Assembly (NCBI GenBank): GCA_002390525.1
Contig: DGPR01000049.1
Coordinates: 18,578-82,577, forward strand
Origin: Cellvibrionales bacterium UBA4435
GTDB lineage: Bacteria > Pseudomonadota > Gammaproteobacteria > Pseudomonadales > Porticoccaceae
Reading direction: 5' to 3'
Length of the DNA: 64,000 bases
Shown: positions 8,731 to 19,170 of the stretch, piece by piece
How the letters are laid out: each line of letters opens with the position of its first letter
How positions within the stretch are numbered: position 1 is the first letter of the stretch
The notes under the pieces: model-generated
What the model was told of the DNA's origin: nothing
Seen by the model: the letters and a program-made list of their open reading frames with translations, nothing else
The model's database searches: none
Position numbers and translations under genes: made by a program

Positions 8731-10410
8731 TTACTTAGGCCTATCTGTGACTGCTCCAGTGGAAGCAGAGCTTACTGTTTTCGCATATTTCGCGAGTAAT
8801 CCTCTGGTATATCTTGGTGTAGGCTTTTGCCAGTTGTTCTTTCTCCTAGCCATTTCTGCATCACTGATATCAAGTGTAATCTCACTATTTTGAGCATCAA
8901 TTGTAATATTATCGCCATTTTCTACCAGCGCAATAGCCCCTCCTTCATATGCTTCAGGTGTGATGTGACCTACTACGAATCCCCTACTCCCTCCTGAAAA
9001 ACGTCCGTCAGTTATGAGTGCGACATCATTACCTAGCCCTTTGCCCATAATTGCAGAGGTGGGACTTAACATTTCTCGCATGCCGGGTCCGCCTCTCGGA
9101 CCCTCGTAGCGAATTACGACTACATCGCCGGATACCACTTTTCCATCAATAATGGCGGAAAAGCCCTGCTCTTCTGAGTCATATACTTTGGCGGTACCAG
9201 TAAAACTTAAGCCTTCTTTGCCCGTGATTTTTGAAACCGCACCTTCAGGTGCTAAATTGCCGTTGAGTATCACCAGATGGCTGTCTTTTTTAATTGGCTT
9301 ATCAAAGGGTAGGATAATATTTTGTCCTTGAGGATAATCGGTTACCCCAGCCAGGTTTTCGGCCATTGTTTTTCCTGTAACTGTCATAGAGTCACCGTGT
9401 AACATTCCAGCATCCAATAAACGCTTCATCAGTGGTTGAATTCCACCAATTTCAATTAATTCAGACATGAGATATTGACCGCTTGGACGCAAATCGGCAA
9501 TCACTGGTGTTTTTTTACCGATACGAACGAAATCCTCCAGTGTCACCTCAACCCCGATAGTGTCTGCCATTGCTATTAAGTGCAGCACTGCATTAGTAGA
9601 GCCTCCTAAGGTAATAGTAAGCGTAATTGCGTTTTCAAATGCCTTTTTTGTCATAATGTCAGATGGCTTGATATCATTTTCAAGCAAGTAAACAACAGCT
9701 TTTCCTGCATCGATACAGTCTTGTTTTTTGTTGCTTGAAACAGCATTTTGTGCGGAACTATTTGGCATACTCATGCCCAAAGCCTCAATCGCTGAGGCTA
9801 GTGTATTTGCCGTATACATGCCGCCGCAAGACCCAGGACCCGGGATCGCCGTTTTTTCAATATGCTCCAGCTGTGTAATAGGAATATCACCATTCGCATG
9901 ACTACCTACAGCTTCAAATACAGAGACGATATCCGTATGGTTCTCTCCAGGTAAAATCGTCCCACCATATACAAAGATTGAAGGACGGTTCAAGCGCGCT
10001 AGGCCCATCAAACAACCAGGCATATTTTTATCGCAGCCACCAATAGCAATAATGCCGTCATGTCCCATGCCAGCCGAAACTGCCTCTATAGAATCGCAAA
10101 TAACTTCACGTGATACTAAAGAATACTTCATACCCTCTGTACCCATAGAGATGCCATCAGACATAGTGATAGTATTATAAATCACACTTTTGGCTCCAGC
10201 ACTATCCACACCTTTACTCACTTCATCTGCTAGAGTATTAATATGCATGTTGCATGGTGTAACCATTGACCAAGTTGAGGCAATTCCCACCTGTGATTTT
10301 TTAAAATCATCATCACTAAATCCTACTGCTCTAAGCATAGAGCGACTGGGAGCCTGAGTTGGTCCGTCTACTATTTTTTGTGAATGTTTTCGTGATTTAT
10401 CTTTACTCAT
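8731..10410 (-). CDS. ilvD: Dihydroxy-acid dehydratase IlvD
   Basis: Iron-sulfur dehydratase of branched-chain amino-acid synthesis: dihydroxy-isovalerate or -methylvalerate to the 2-keto acid. About 559 residues from ATG 10410. Likely cluster ligands Cys53 ([13 protein letters not shown]), Cys126 ([10 protein letters not shown]) and Cys195 ([13 protein letters not shown]) are present. The C-terminal region has [13 protein letters not shown] and [21 protein letters not shown]. The length fits the short IlvD form. An in-frame GTG at 10443 would add 11 residues; neither start has a strong ribosome-binding site, so the N-terminus is uncertain. It converges on ssrA and diverges from the methyltransferase gene. 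Confidence 0.95.
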   Translation of the reverse strand: MSKDKSRKHSQKIVDGPTQAPSRSMLRAVGFSDDDFKKSQVGIASTWSMVTPCNMHINTLADEVSKGVDSAGAKSVIYNTITMSDGISMGTEGMKYSLVSREVICDSIEAVSAGMGHDGIIAIGGCDKNMPGCLMGLARLNRPSIFVYGGTILPGENHTDIVSVFEAVGSHANGDIPITQLEHIEKTAIPGPGSCGGMYTANTLASAIEALGMSMPNSSAQNAVSSNKKQDCIDAGKAVVYLLENDIKPSDIMTKKAFENAITLTITLGGSTNAVLHLIAMADTIGVEVTLEDFVRIGKKTPVIADLRPSGQYLMSELIEIGGIQPLMKRLLDAGMLHGDSMTVTGKTMAENLAGVTDYPQGQNIILPFDKPIKKDSHLVILNGNLAPEGAVSKITGKEGLSFTGTAKVYDSEEQGFSAIIDGKVVSGDVVVIRYEGPRGGPGMREMLSPTSAIMGKGLGNDVALITDGRFSGGSRGFVVGHITPEAYEGGAIALVENGDNITIDAQNSEITLDISDAEMARRKNNWQKPTPRYTRGLLAKYAKTVSSASTGAVTDRPK

Positions 10411-10609
10411 ATTCTGATCTTCATTTTTATTTTGAATAAACACACTATATAAATGTATAAATAAATTACAATCTAAATTGATAAGTTTGTTTGCTCATAA
10501 GCCTTTCATCCTAAAATATCGCGAATTAATCTTGTTTTAAACAGTTAACTGCTTTTTTGAAGATAAATTTTCTTTGTAATACTTCCTTAAATTATTTACT
10601 CTTGCTGAT

Positions 10610-11248
10610 ATGGATTTCGATAAAAAAATATCATTTAAGCTTCCCGATGACGCCTTTGAGCGTATAGATGAAGAAGCTGATGAAAAATTTTATAAAATAC
10701 CTCGATTTGTTGCGCATATTGACTTCGGCGCAATAGATGCCGTGACAGATCTCTATCGAGAACATCTCCCAAAAACTGGCCATATCTTAGATCTTATGAG
10801 TAGTTTCTTTTCACATTTTCCAGATGAAAATACATATAGCTCTGTAACAGGTTTAGGTATGAATGAAAGGGAGATGTTTCACAATAAACAGCTAGATGAA
10901 TGGACTGTTCATAATCTAAATACCGATCCTATCCTACCTTTTGAAGACAACCAGTTCGACGCAGGGGTAATTTGCGTCTCCATTGACTATTTAATTGATC
11001 CTTTGTCTGTTCTGAAAGATATGGGAAGAGTTTTAAAAAAAGGTGCGCCATTGGTTATATCTTTTTCAAATAGGTTTTTTGAATCAAAGGCAACCTCTGT
11101 ATGGCTTCAATTAGACGAAGAACAGCGTGCCTATCTAGTCAAATCATTTCTGGTTGACACCAAATGCTTTGAAGAAATAAAGCTCATTGATTGTTCTCCA
11201 GAATTTGGTGATCCCCTGTATGCTGCTATTGCCAAGAACATAGCCTAG
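10610..11248 (+). CDS. Class I SAM-dependent methyltransferase-like protein
   Basis: 212 residues. The centre resembles a Methyltransf_11 fold: a first strand GHILDLMSSFFSHFP in place of the usual glycine-rich motif I, a FEDNQFDAGVICVSIDYL segment matching motif IV/post-II, then DPLSVLKDMGRVLKKGAPLVISFSNRFF, typical of motif VI. The DLMSS(W/F)-SHLP-like motif defines a distinct subgroup I have seen in bacterial proteins annotated only as type 11 methyltransferase. No substrate can be assigned. It diverges from ilvD (199-base spacer) and converges on the protease gene after 23 bases. Confidence 0.75.
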   Translation: MDFDKKISFKLPDDAFERIDEEADEKFYKIPRFVAHIDFGAIDAVTDLYREHLPKTGHILDLMSSFFSHFPDENTYSSVTGLGMNEREMFHNKQLDEWTVHNLNTDPILPFEDNQFDAGVICVSIDYLIDPLSVLKDMGRVLKKGAPLVISFSNRFFESKATSVWLQLDEEQRAYLVKSFLVDTKCFEEIKLIDCSPEFGDPLYAAIAKNIA

Positions 11249-11271
11249 AGGTTTTTATCATCAAACTTTGG

Positions 11272-12636
11272 CTAACGAACAACCAAATACATTGGCCTAC
11301 CATTGCGACTGATCTGAAGCAGTATTGATCTTTCACTCAACTTGATTGCATCGTAGAAGTCACTTAAATCCTGGACTCTTTTTCTATTAACCCCAACTAT
11401 CAGGTCTCCGGGTCTCAATCCAGTATAAGCAGCTGGTGAATTAGGCTGCAAATCTGCAACAATTAGACCGCTACTTTTGGGACTTTTTTCTAGCGTGATG
11501 CCCTCAAGAAGAGGTGGCATTTTTCCATCAACCGAAGAAGTTTGTTGCTCCCCAATCCCTACTATTATTTTTTTTGTTTTACCTTCACGAATTAAACTGA
11601 CTTTTACTTTATCGCCTACTTCTTTAATTCCGATTTGGCTCCTCAGTTGACCGCCTGAACTAGTTGGCCTTCCATCAATAGCAGTTATCACGTCGCCTGC
11701 TTTTAAACCAGCTTTTTCTGCTTGTGAGTTTTCAGCTACACCAGTTACCAAGACACCCTGCTGTCCATTTTTTAAAGAAAATGCCTGACGTAATTCTGGT
11801 GTAATATCTTGAATAGAAATTCCAAGTTGGCCTCTTTTAACCTCACCTGTTTTAAGAATTTGATCCATACTAGCTTTAGCCATATTTACAGGTATTGCAA
11901 AACCAATACCTACATTTCCACCTGAGGGTGCAATGATTGCTGTGTTAATTCCTATTAAGTCTCCCTTTAGGCTAACGAGTGCACCTCCAGAATTTCCAGG
12001 ATTAATTGATGCATCAGTTTGAATAAAGTTCTCATAGCCTTCTATTCCGAGGCCTGTCCGGCCTAAAGCACTTACTATGCCTGTCGTAACTGTTTGGCCA
12101 AGTCCGAAAGGATTCCCTATAGCTACAACAAAATCCCCTACATCTAACTTATTAGAGTTACCAAACTTGACCTCAGAAAGATTTTTTGCATCTACTTTTA
12201 ATATGGCGATATCTAGCTCAGGATCAACACCTTTAATCTCAGCGGTAAATTCTCGACCGTCAACTAACGATACTCGAACTTCATCAGAACTTTTCACTAC
12301 ATGATAATTAGTCATGATTATCCCATCAGCAGCATCAACAATTACACCTGAACCTGCGCTTTGTCTTCTTTTACGGGGCTTTTGCATCTCAGGCATATTC
12401 CGACCACGCTGGTTAAAGAATTTCCTAAAGAAGGGATCGTTCATTAAAGGGTTTTGCGCCTGATTGTTTGTTGAGAAAGTGGCAATATTTACTACTGCAG
12501 GATTTACCTTTTTTAGCATTGAAGAAAGAGATGGGAGTTTATTGCCAGAGTCGTCAGATAAGGGAAGTGCGCCGTATGTTTCTAGAGAAAAGCTACAAAC
12601 AAAAAGCAAAAAAACTAATTTCTTAAGTAATGACAT
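11272..12636 (-). CDS. degQ: Periplasmic Do-family serine endoprotease (DegQ/MucD type)
   Basis: Protease-chaperone for misfolded periplasmic proteins. 454 residues from ATG 12636, with GGGGG five bases upstream. Signal peptide of about 23 residues (hydrophobic LVFLLFVCSF, likely cleaved after YGA). Trypsin-like domain with catalytic His112 (TNYHVV), Asp142 (ELDIAIL) and Ser216 (GNSGG). Two PDZ domains follow (about 260-350 and 370-454), as in DegP/DegQ/MucD. The Arg/Lys-rich stretch near 85-92 corresponds to the LA-loop region. It diverges from a quinone-reductase-like gene. Whether it equates to DegP or DegQ cannot be decided; I saw no sigma-E promoter. Confidence 0.93.
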   Translation of the reverse strand: MSLLKKLVFLLFVCSFSLETYGALPLSDDSGNKLPSLSSMLKKVNPAVVNIATFSTNNQAQNPLMNDPFFRKFFNQRGRNMPEMQKPRKRRQSAGSGVIVDAADGIIMTNYHVVKSSDEVRVSLVDGREFTAEIKGVDPELDIAILKVDAKNLSEVKFGNSNKLDVGDFVVAIGNPFGLGQTVTTGIVSALGRTGLGIEGYENFIQTDASINPGNSGGALVSLKGDLIGINTAIIAPSGGNVGIGFAIPVNMAKASMDQILKTGEVKRGQLGISIQDITPELRQAFSLKNGQQGVLVTGVAENSQAEKAGLKAGDVITAIDGRPTSSGGQLRSQIGIKEVGDKVKVSLIREGKTKKIIVGIGEQQTSSVDGKMPPLLEGITLEKSPKSSGLIVADLQPNSPAAYTGLRPGDLIVGVNRKRVQDLSDFYDAIKLSERSILLQISRNGRPMYLVVR

Positions 12637-12775
12637 TATTGCCCCCAAAATTTAATTAATAAGAATTTATACTTATTCACATAAATAACCATTCTATATA
12701 AATATTAAACACAAAACTAAATTTTTACTGAAAAAACTTATAAAATGCAACTATTATTTTTATGGAGGAGAATTT

Positions 12776-13792
12776 ATGAAAGCTGCAATACTAAAAGATA
12801 TAAATGGGCCAAATTGCCTAGAAATAAAAGATATAAAGATGCCCGAACCTTCATCAGGAGAAGTGCGTGTAAAAATTGTGGCTTCGGCACTAAACAGAAG
12901 AGATTACTGGATTACAAGAGGAGGATACCCTGGCACCAAAACACCATGTATTACTGGTTCAGATGGTGCTGGTGTTATTGATAAAGTTGGTGAGGGTGTA
13001 AGTCCCGATATGCTTAAAAAAGAAGTAGTTCTATATCCAGCTAGGGAATGGGGAGAAAGTGAAATTTATTATGGCCCAAATTTTCGAGTGCTCGGAATGC
13101 CAGATCAAGGCACTTTTGCAGAATATATTTGCAGCCCTGCAAAAGATGTGTATGCCAAGCCAGAATACCTAAGCTGGGAGGAAGCTGCTGCTATTCCGTT
13201 AGCTGGACTTACTGCTTGGCGAGCAGTTTTTACGCAAGCTGAAGTACATAAAAATCAAAAAGTTTTAGTCACTGGAGCAGGGGGTGGGGTATCAACGTTT
13301 ATTGTGCTCTGGTGTTTACATATAGGGGCTAAAGTTTATGTCAGTAGTAGTAGCAAACAAAAAATTAATGATGCTATAAAACTCGGTGTGACTGCAGGTG
13401 AAAATTATAACTTTAAAAGCTGCTATAAAAAATTATTTGATCAATCGGGTGGTTTTGATGTCGTGATAGATAGTGCTGCAGGTGATTTATTTAATGAAGT
13501 GCTCGACACTCTTTTGCCGGGAGGGCGTTATGTATTCTTTGGGTCTACGGCAGGCCGTCCGCCTGAAGGACTTCCAATGGGGAAAGTATTTTTTAATCAT
13601 ATACGCATCCAAGGGACAACTATGGGTAGCAATGCTGAATTCAGTGATATGTTAGATTTTTTGACGAAACATAAAATCAAACCGATTATTGATTCTGTAT
13701 ATCCTCTATCGGATATTATTAAAGCTCATTGTCAAATGGAAGTATTTGGGCATACTGGTAAAATCGTCCTTTTAAATAATCTCACTGATTGA
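12776..13792 (+). CDS. MDR-superfamily alcohol dehydrogenase / quinone oxidoreductase-like protein
   Basis: 338-residue zinc-independent-looking medium-chain reductase. N-terminal GroES-like catalytic domain (KIVASALNRRDYWITRGGYP; GSDGAGVIDKVGEGV), then a Rossmann fold with the nucleotide motif VTGAGGGVSTF and a C-terminal catalytic part. The conserved ALNRRD replaces the first zinc Cys seen in true alcohol dehydrogenases, so it is probably an NAD(P)H-dependent quinone or enone reductase. GGAGGA lies 6 to 10 bases before the ATG. It stands alone, diverging from the protease gene and 60 bases before xseB. Substrate unknown. Confidence 0.85.
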   Translation: MKAAILKDINGPNCLEIKDIKMPEPSSGEVRVKIVASALNRRDYWITRGGYPGTKTPCITGSDGAGVIDKVGEGVSPDMLKKEVVLYPAREWGESEIYYGPNFRVLGMPDQGTFAEYICSPAKDVYAKPEYLSWEEAAAIPLAGLTAWRAVFTQAEVHKNQKVLVTGAGGGVSTFIVLWCLHIGAKVYVSSSSKQKINDAIKLGVTAGENYNFKSCYKKLFDQSGGFDVVIDSAAGDLFNEVLDTLLPGGRYVFFGSTAGRPPEGLPMGKVFFNHIRIQGTTMGSNAEFSDMLDFLTKHKIKPIIDSVYPLSDIIKAHCQMEVFGHTGKIVLLNNLTD

Positions 13793-13852
13793 TATTTGAC
13801 CGAACGAGTTTCCTCAGCTAATGTTCAGTATTAAACGACGGGGAGCATAAAA

Positions 13853-14086
13853 TTGACAGAGCCGAACAAAACCATTGATTTTGAAAAAAAATTAAATGCA
13901 CTAGAAAAAATAGTAGATGATATGGAGAGCGGCTCTTTAAGCCTTGAAGATTCTCTCAAGTTTTTTGAAGATGGAATTAAAATTACCCGCGAATGTCAGC
14001 AAGCCCTAAAAGATGCTGAGCTAAAAGTTGAGACATTAACTTCGGGAATAAGTACCCACGAAAAATCCGACGCCGATAAAACTTAA
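13853..14086 (+). CDS. xseB: Exodeoxyribonuclease VII small subunit XseB
   Basis: 77-residue helical small subunit that assembles along XseA to form exonuclease VII. It has the family core FEKKLNALEKIVDDMESGSLSLEDSLKFFEDGI, then a second helix ending LKDAELKVETL. The start is TTG 13853, supported by GGGGAG nine bases upstream. The stop overlaps the ispA start (TAATG), the classical xseB-ispA-dxs operon order. xseA is not in the window. Confidence 0.95.
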   Translation: MTEPNKTIDFEKKLNALEKIVDDMESGSLSLEDSLKFFEDGIKITRECQQALKDAELKVETLTSGISTHEKSDADKT

Positions 14087-14979
14087 TGGAAAACGAAAAT
14101 TTTGCCAATTTTTTAAAGCATTGCCAGCAAAGAGTTAACAAAAAGTTAACTTATGTTCTGGATGAAAAAAATGATGATAACAATCTACTTAATGAAGCTA
14201 TCATTTATAGTGTTTTAAATGGCGGTAAGCGCTTACGCCCTACGCTAACATACGCTACAGCTGAAGCTATAGGTGAGTTGACGGAAGATACCGACTTTGT
14301 AGCCATGGCGGTTGAATTAATTCATGCTTATTCTCTAATACATGATGACTTGCCATCAATGGATGATGATAGCCTAAGAAGAAACCAACCGACATGTCAT
14401 GTTGTTTTTGGCGAAGCTCTTGCCATACTTGCAGGAGATGCCTTACAGTCTTTAGCCTTTATTCAGCTTACAAAACTCAACAAGGTTTCTCCTGAGATAT
14501 CTCTAACGCTGATAAGCTCTCTAGCAAATGCTGCTGGGCCTGAGGGCATGGTTAAAGGCCAAGCAATAGATATTAATTCTGTTAATCGGTTTTTGACACT
14601 TGAGGAATTGGAGCTAATGCACCATAAAAAAACTGGTGCATTAATTCTTGCAAGTATAATTATGGGTGCTCTATCTACAGGGAAAGCAACTAAATTACAG
14701 CTCGACGCTCTAAAAAATTATGGTATATCTATTGGCTTAGCATTTCAGGTCCAAGATGACATTCTTGATGTTTCAGGTGAGACTAAAATAATTGGAAAAG
14801 TAGCTGGCTCAGATCAGGTACTTAATAAAGCTACTTATGTTAAACTTCTTGGTCTAGATGGCGCTAGAAAAAAAGCGCTACAACTTCACGAATCGGCAAT
14901 AGCTGCGCTTGAAATTTTTGATGGTAATGCAAAACAATTAAGAGCGATTGCTGATTATGTTATAAGCAGAAAATTCTAG
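14086..14979 (+). CDS. ispA: Farnesyl diphosphate synthase IspA
   Basis: Prenyltransferase condensing isopentenyl diphosphate with dimethylallyl and geranyl diphosphate to give farnesyl diphosphate, precursor of undecaprenyl phosphate and quinone side chains. 297 residues. The first aspartate-rich motif DDLPSMDD is at 87-94 with the two-residue insertion of the bacterial type, the second DDILD at 224-228, and NGGKRLRP at about 45-52. The start overlaps xseB by one base. Located between xseB and dxs, so upstream and downstream isoprenoid steps are cotranscribed. Confidence 0.96.
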   Translation: MENENFANFLKHCQQRVNKKLTYVLDEKNDDNNLLNEAIIYSVLNGGKRLRPTLTYATAEAIGELTEDTDFVAMAVELIHAYSLIHDDLPSMDDDSLRRNQPTCHVVFGEALAILAGDALQSLAFIQLTKLNKVSPEISLTLISSLANAAGPEGMVKGQAIDINSVNRFLTLEELELMHHKKTGALILASIIMGALSTGKATKLQLDALKNYGISIGLAFQVQDDILDVSGETKIIGKVAGSDQVLNKATYVKLLGLDGARKKALQLHESAIAALEIFDGNAKQLRAIADYVISRKF

Positions 14980-15085
14980 GCACCCATTATATTTTAAAAT
15001 AATGATCTCGATTAAGAGGCTCATCTAAAATAAATTTACTAGAAATTTAGTGTATTATTATTTTCTCACTGTGGACATGAAATAG

Positions 15086-16990
15086 ATGACAAAAACCTTT
15101 GATAGCATACCCCTTGAAAGACCAGAAACCCCTCTGCTCGATACTATAAATAACCCATCTGAAATGAGGAGTCTTAGTTCAGAGCAATTGCTTATGTTGG
15201 CAGATGAGTTAAGGAGTTACCTTTTATTTAGTGTTGGGCAAAGTGGTGGTCATTTTGGTGCAGGACTTGGCGCTGTCGAATTAACTATCGCCCTTCATTA
15301 TATCTTTGACACCCCAGAAGATAAATTAGTTTGGGACGTTGGTCATCAAGCATACCCACATAAAATTTTGACTGGTAGAAGGGAAGAGATTACTACTATT
15401 CGCAAGGCTGAAGGATTATCACCTTTTCCCCATCGACGAGAAAGTAAATATGATACCTTTGGGGTTGGTCACTCAAGCACCTCAATTAGTGCAGCGTTAG
15501 GTATGGCTCTTGCCTCAAAGCTTAAAGAGAAAAATAATAAAACTGTCGCAATTATTGGTGATGGAGCTATGACAGCAGGAATGGCTTTCGAGGCACTCAA
15601 TCATACCGCCCACACCGATGCCGATCTATTAGTTGTGCTAAATGATAACAATATGTCGATTTCACATAATGTAGGTGGTCTTGCTACATATTTTTCTAAA
15701 ATATGGTCTAGTCGTTTTTACAACACAATACGTGAAGGTGGAAAAAAGGTACTTAAGGCAGTCCCTGCTGCTTCTGCGTTTGTAAAAAAGACTGAGGTTC
15801 ATCTCAAAGCGATGGTTGCCCCAGGAATTGTATTTGAAGAACTTGGCTTCAATTATATAGGGCCTATAGACGGCCACAATTTACCTCTTCTTATAAAAAC
15901 TTTAGGTAACTTAAAATCACTCTCAAGTCCAATTTTACTTCATACTATAACACAAAAAGGTAGAGGCTTCGGCCCGGCAGAATCAGATCCTGTTGGTTAC
16001 CATGCTTTAAATAAAATTGAATCAAGCATAACTAAAGACGAACAATCAAAACCAACAAAACAAAATAAGAAGAAATACCAACAAATTTTTGGCGACTGGT
16101 TATGTGATATGGCGCATGAAGATTTGTCTCTTGTAGCTATAACTCCAGCGATGTGTGAAGGGTCTGGCATGGTTGATTTTTCTCAGCGTTATCCAGACCG
16201 TTTTTATGATGTTGCTATAGCAGAACAACATGCTGTTACACTAGCAGCTGGCTTGGCATGCGAGGGTATTAAACCTGTAGTTGCTATTTATTCTACCTTT
16301 TTACAACGAGCCTATGATCAGCTCATTCATGATGTGGCTCTTCAAGATTTAAATGTACTATTTGCCATAGATAGAGCAGGGCTTGTTGGAGAAGATGGTG
16401 CAAGCCATGGGGGTAGCTTCGATATAACCTTTCTCAGATGTATTCCAAATCTCATTATTATGACACCGTCTGATGAAAATCAAACTCGTCAGATGCTTTA
16501 TACTGGATTTATTCATGATGGCTGCGCTGCAGTGCGATATCCACGAGGGGTTGGTCCAGGAGTAGAAATAAACAAAAAAATGACTGCTCTTCGTATAGGT
16601 AAAGGTGAAGTTGTTCAAGAAGGGGAGTTAATAGCAATATTAAATTTTGGAGCACTGCTAGAAACAGCTAAGGAGGTAGGCTCTAAACTTAATGCTACGG
16701 TTATCGATATGCGCTTTGTTAAGCCATTAGATGAGGCTCTAATAGAGAAACTATCCAAAGAGAATATTCTGCTAGTGACTATTGAGGATAACGCAATCGC
16801 TGGAGGAGCCGGCAGTGCTGTGGGTGAACACTTAGCTCTTTCAAAGGCAAAAGTGAACATACTTCATATTGGACTCCCAGATAAATTTATCTCTCATGGG
16901 AGCAGGAAATATCAATTAAACCAAGCGGGCTTGGATGCAGAAAATATTAAATTAGCTATCCAAAAAAAGTTGGACTCAATCAACTATTAA
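15086..16990 (+). CDS. dxs: 1-deoxy-D-xylulose-5-phosphate synthase
   Basis: Thiamine-diphosphate enzyme for the first step of the MEP isoprenoid pathway: pyruvate plus glyceraldehyde 3-phosphate. 634 residues (E. coli 620). The TPP motif GDGAMTAG...NDNNMS spans about 158-191; [14 protein letters not shown] and the transketolase-like domain with [16 protein letters not shown] follow. The C-terminal domain starts near 490. It follows ispA after 106 bases and converges on dinG with a 17-base gap. Nothing unusual. Confidence 0.97.
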   Translation: MTKTFDSIPLERPETPLLDTINNPSEMRSLSSEQLLMLADELRSYLLFSVGQSGGHFGAGLGAVELTIALHYIFDTPEDKLVWDVGHQAYPHKILTGRREEITTIRKAEGLSPFPHRRESKYDTFGVGHSSTSISAALGMALASKLKEKNNKTVAIIGDGAMTAGMAFEALNHTAHTDADLLVVLNDNNMSISHNVGGLATYFSKIWSSRFYNTIREGGKKVLKAVPAASAFVKKTEVHLKAMVAPGIVFEELGFNYIGPIDGHNLPLLIKTLGNLKSLSSPILLHTITQKGRGFGPAESDPVGYHALNKIESSITKDEQSKPTKQNKKKYQQIFGDWLCDMAHEDLSLVAITPAMCEGSGMVDFSQRYPDRFYDVAIAEQHAVTLAAGLACEGIKPVVAIYSTFLQRAYDQLIHDVALQDLNVLFAIDRAGLVGEDGASHGGSFDITFLRCIPNLIIMTPSDENQTRQMLYTGFIHDGCAAVRYPRGVGPGVEINKKMTALRIGKGEVVQEGELIAILNFGALLETAKEVGSKLNATVIDMRFVKPLDEALIEKLSKENILLVTIEDNAIAGGAGSAVGEHLALSKAKVNILHIGLPDKFISHGSRKYQLNQAGLDAENIKLAIQKKLDSINY

Positions 16991-17007
16991 TTAAAAACTT
17001 TAACATA

Positions 17008-19170
17008 TTAAAATTTCCTGCTAAATGGAGGCAAGTCAGCTAATAGTTTTTCGCCGTAACGCTTAGTTAAAATTCGGCGGTCTAAAATTGTAACCCTCCC
17101 AGTATCAGCTTCGCTTCTGATGAGTCTTCCACATGCTTGATGCAATCTTATCGATGCTTCAGGTAACATTAACTCCATAAAAGGGTTGCCCCCCTGCTCT
17201 TCAATCCATTCAGACAGCGTTCTATAAATAGGGTCATCAGGCACTGAAAACGGTATCTTTGCAATAATCACATGTCGACAATAATCACCAGGAAAATCCA
17301 TACCTTCAGCAAAGCTTGCTAATCCAAAAATAATACTACCATTATTCTCGTCTATAGCTTGTTTATGGCGACAAACGATTTCGTGATGGGTAAACAGCCC
17401 TTGAGTCAATATTTTCTTCTTAAAATCTCCAGAAAGTCCATCGAAAACTTGATCCATTTGTCGGCGAGAGGAAAATAAAACTAGTGTTCCCTCATTGGAA
17501 TCAATTAATTGAGGTAATTTTTTTATGAGGGCGACTGTGTGTGCTGTTGAATCACCTGCATCAACCCCTATATCCGGAATCAGAAGAGAACCTGCGTTGA
17601 AAAAATTAAAGGCGCCTTCCACTGCTTTGCACTCCGAGTTACCGGGCAAACCAACATTTTTTTTAAAATTGTTAAAACTTCCCAGCGTTCTTATTGTAGC
17701 TGAGGTGAGTATGGCAGAATAGCAATGTTTCCATAAATTCATCTGAAGTATACCTCCAGCATCTGTTGGAGAAGAAGATAGGCAGATATCTATATTTCCT
17801 AAATTCGACTCTTCAATTGATAGCCATCTAGCACTTGGAGATCTTTCATGTTGAATTGTCATATCATTGTCCTCAGTTTCTAAATCATGATGAGAACTCT
17901 GAGAATAGCTTTGCCATAATTGCTTAATTGATTCAGCTCTGCCTTGCCAGGAACCTATTTGTTGAAATAACTGCTCTAGATCTAGCCTCGGAATAGGGAA
18001 GTGAAGATCATCCATTATATCAGTTAATTTTTCGGATAGTGTCTTTGTAAGATTGGAAAAAGTATTTAGCTCTTTTGAAATATTTTCAGATATTTCTCTA
18101 ATCTCATCCCCAGGATCACCACGAGAAAAGTTAAATAATGACTTACCGACATCATTTTTTTCAATATATTTTTCAAATACAGGGTAGCTTAACCCAATAA
18201 GTTTTTCGGATATATCTGCGGCATCACCAATTTTTTCAAAGTAGTCTTGTACTATTGGAGCACCCTTAAAAAGTAGGTGCTTTGTTGATATTTGTTTTTT
18301 TATCTGACCTAACCAATTTGTTGTACTTTTTAATCGACATTGACTTGAAAAATGATTAATTGCTGTCGAGCTTATCTTGTGAGCTTCGTCAAAGATATAA
18401 ATTGTATCTTCTGGAGCTGGTAAAATAACTCCTCCGCCCAGAGCTAAATCAGCCATTACTAAGTCATGGTTAGCAACAATACATTCAGATTTTTCTATAT
18501 CATCTCTAGCTTTAAAAAAACAACACTTTGTAATATGTCTACACTTTCGTCCTGCGCACTGACTTCGATTGACTGTCAGAGGTCTCCAGTCTATGTCTTC
18601 TAAAATATCAGACCAGCTATCTCTATCACCAAGCCATGTGCCATCGCTTATAGCTTTATCCATTGTGCGATATTTTTTTATTATATTTTCTGAAGGGTTG
18701 AAATTAACCTCATCATCAAATAAAAATACGCCACTCTCTTTTGCCTTAGCCCCATCTAGGCATTGCTCTAGCCTCAGGGGACAGAGATATCGTCCACGGC
18801 CTTTTACAAGACTCACACTGTAATTCCAATCTGCACTTTTCAGTAACATAGGGATATCCTTATTAACAAGCTGTTCTTGTAACGCAACTGTTCCTGTTGA
18901 CACAACAACCTGCTTCCCTGTTAATCTTGCTAAAGGAAGTGTTGATAATAAATATGCGATAGTTTTACCAGTGCCCGTTCCAGCCTCGACTACGCAAATA
19001 CCATTATCAGAATTTCTTTGTCCTGATGCATCTTGCTTTATATTACCAACTGTATTGGCAACTAAAGAAATCATCTGTTTTTGTCCTACTCTTGAACGCA
19101 AACTATTGTTTTCTAGAAACTTTCTATAGCCCTCTTGAATCTTTTTTTGTATATCTATTTCTAGGGTCAT
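17008..19170 (-). CDS. dinG: ATP-dependent DNA helicase DinG family
   Basis: XPD-like superfamily 2 iron-sulfur helicase acting 5' to 3' on damaged or stalled-fork DNA. 720 residues (E. coli DinG 716). Walker A AGTGTGKT at 63-70; likely cluster cysteines Cys130, Cys205, Cys210 and Cys216 (or 217); DEAH at 261-264; and the C-terminal motif RLHQACGRLIRSEADTGRV. The length and four-cysteine pattern fit DinG or its paralogue YoaA; length favours DinG. Its start overlaps the upstream acyltransferase by 4 bases (ATGA). No LexA box is evident, and the gene is probably transcribed from upstream. Confidence 0.92.
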   Translation of the reverse strand: MTLEIDIQKKIQEGYRKFLENNSLRSRVGQKQMISLVANTVGNIKQDASGQRNSDNGICVVEAGTGTGKTIAYLLSTLPLARLTGKQVVVSTGTVALQEQLVNKDIPMLLKSADWNYSVSLVKGRGRYLCPLRLEQCLDGAKAKESGVFLFDDEVNFNPSENIIKKYRTMDKAISDGTWLGDRDSWSDILEDIDWRPLTVNRSQCAGRKCRHITKCCFFKARDDIEKSECIVANHDLVMADLALGGGVILPAPEDTIYIFDEAHKISSTAINHFSSQCRLKSTTNWLGQIKKQISTKHLLFKGAPIVQDYFEKIGDAADISEKLIGLSYPVFEKYIEKNDVGKSLFNFSRGDPGDEIREISENISKELNTFSNLTKTLSEKLTDIMDDLHFPIPRLDLEQLFQQIGSWQGRAESIKQLWQSYSQSSHHDLETEDNDMTIQHERSPSARWLSIEESNLGNIDICLSSSPTDAGGILQMNLWKHCYSAILTSATIRTLGSFNNFKKNVGLPGNSECKAVEGAFNFFNAGSLLIPDIGVDAGDSTAHTVALIKKLPQLIDSNEGTLVLFSSRRQMDQVFDGLSGDFKKKILTQGLFTHHEIVCRHKQAIDENNGSIIFGLASFAEGMDFPGDYCRHVIIAKIPFSVPDDPIYRTLSEWIEEQGGNPFMELMLPEASIRLHQACGRLIRSEADTGRVTILDRRILTKRYGEKLLADLPPFSRKF

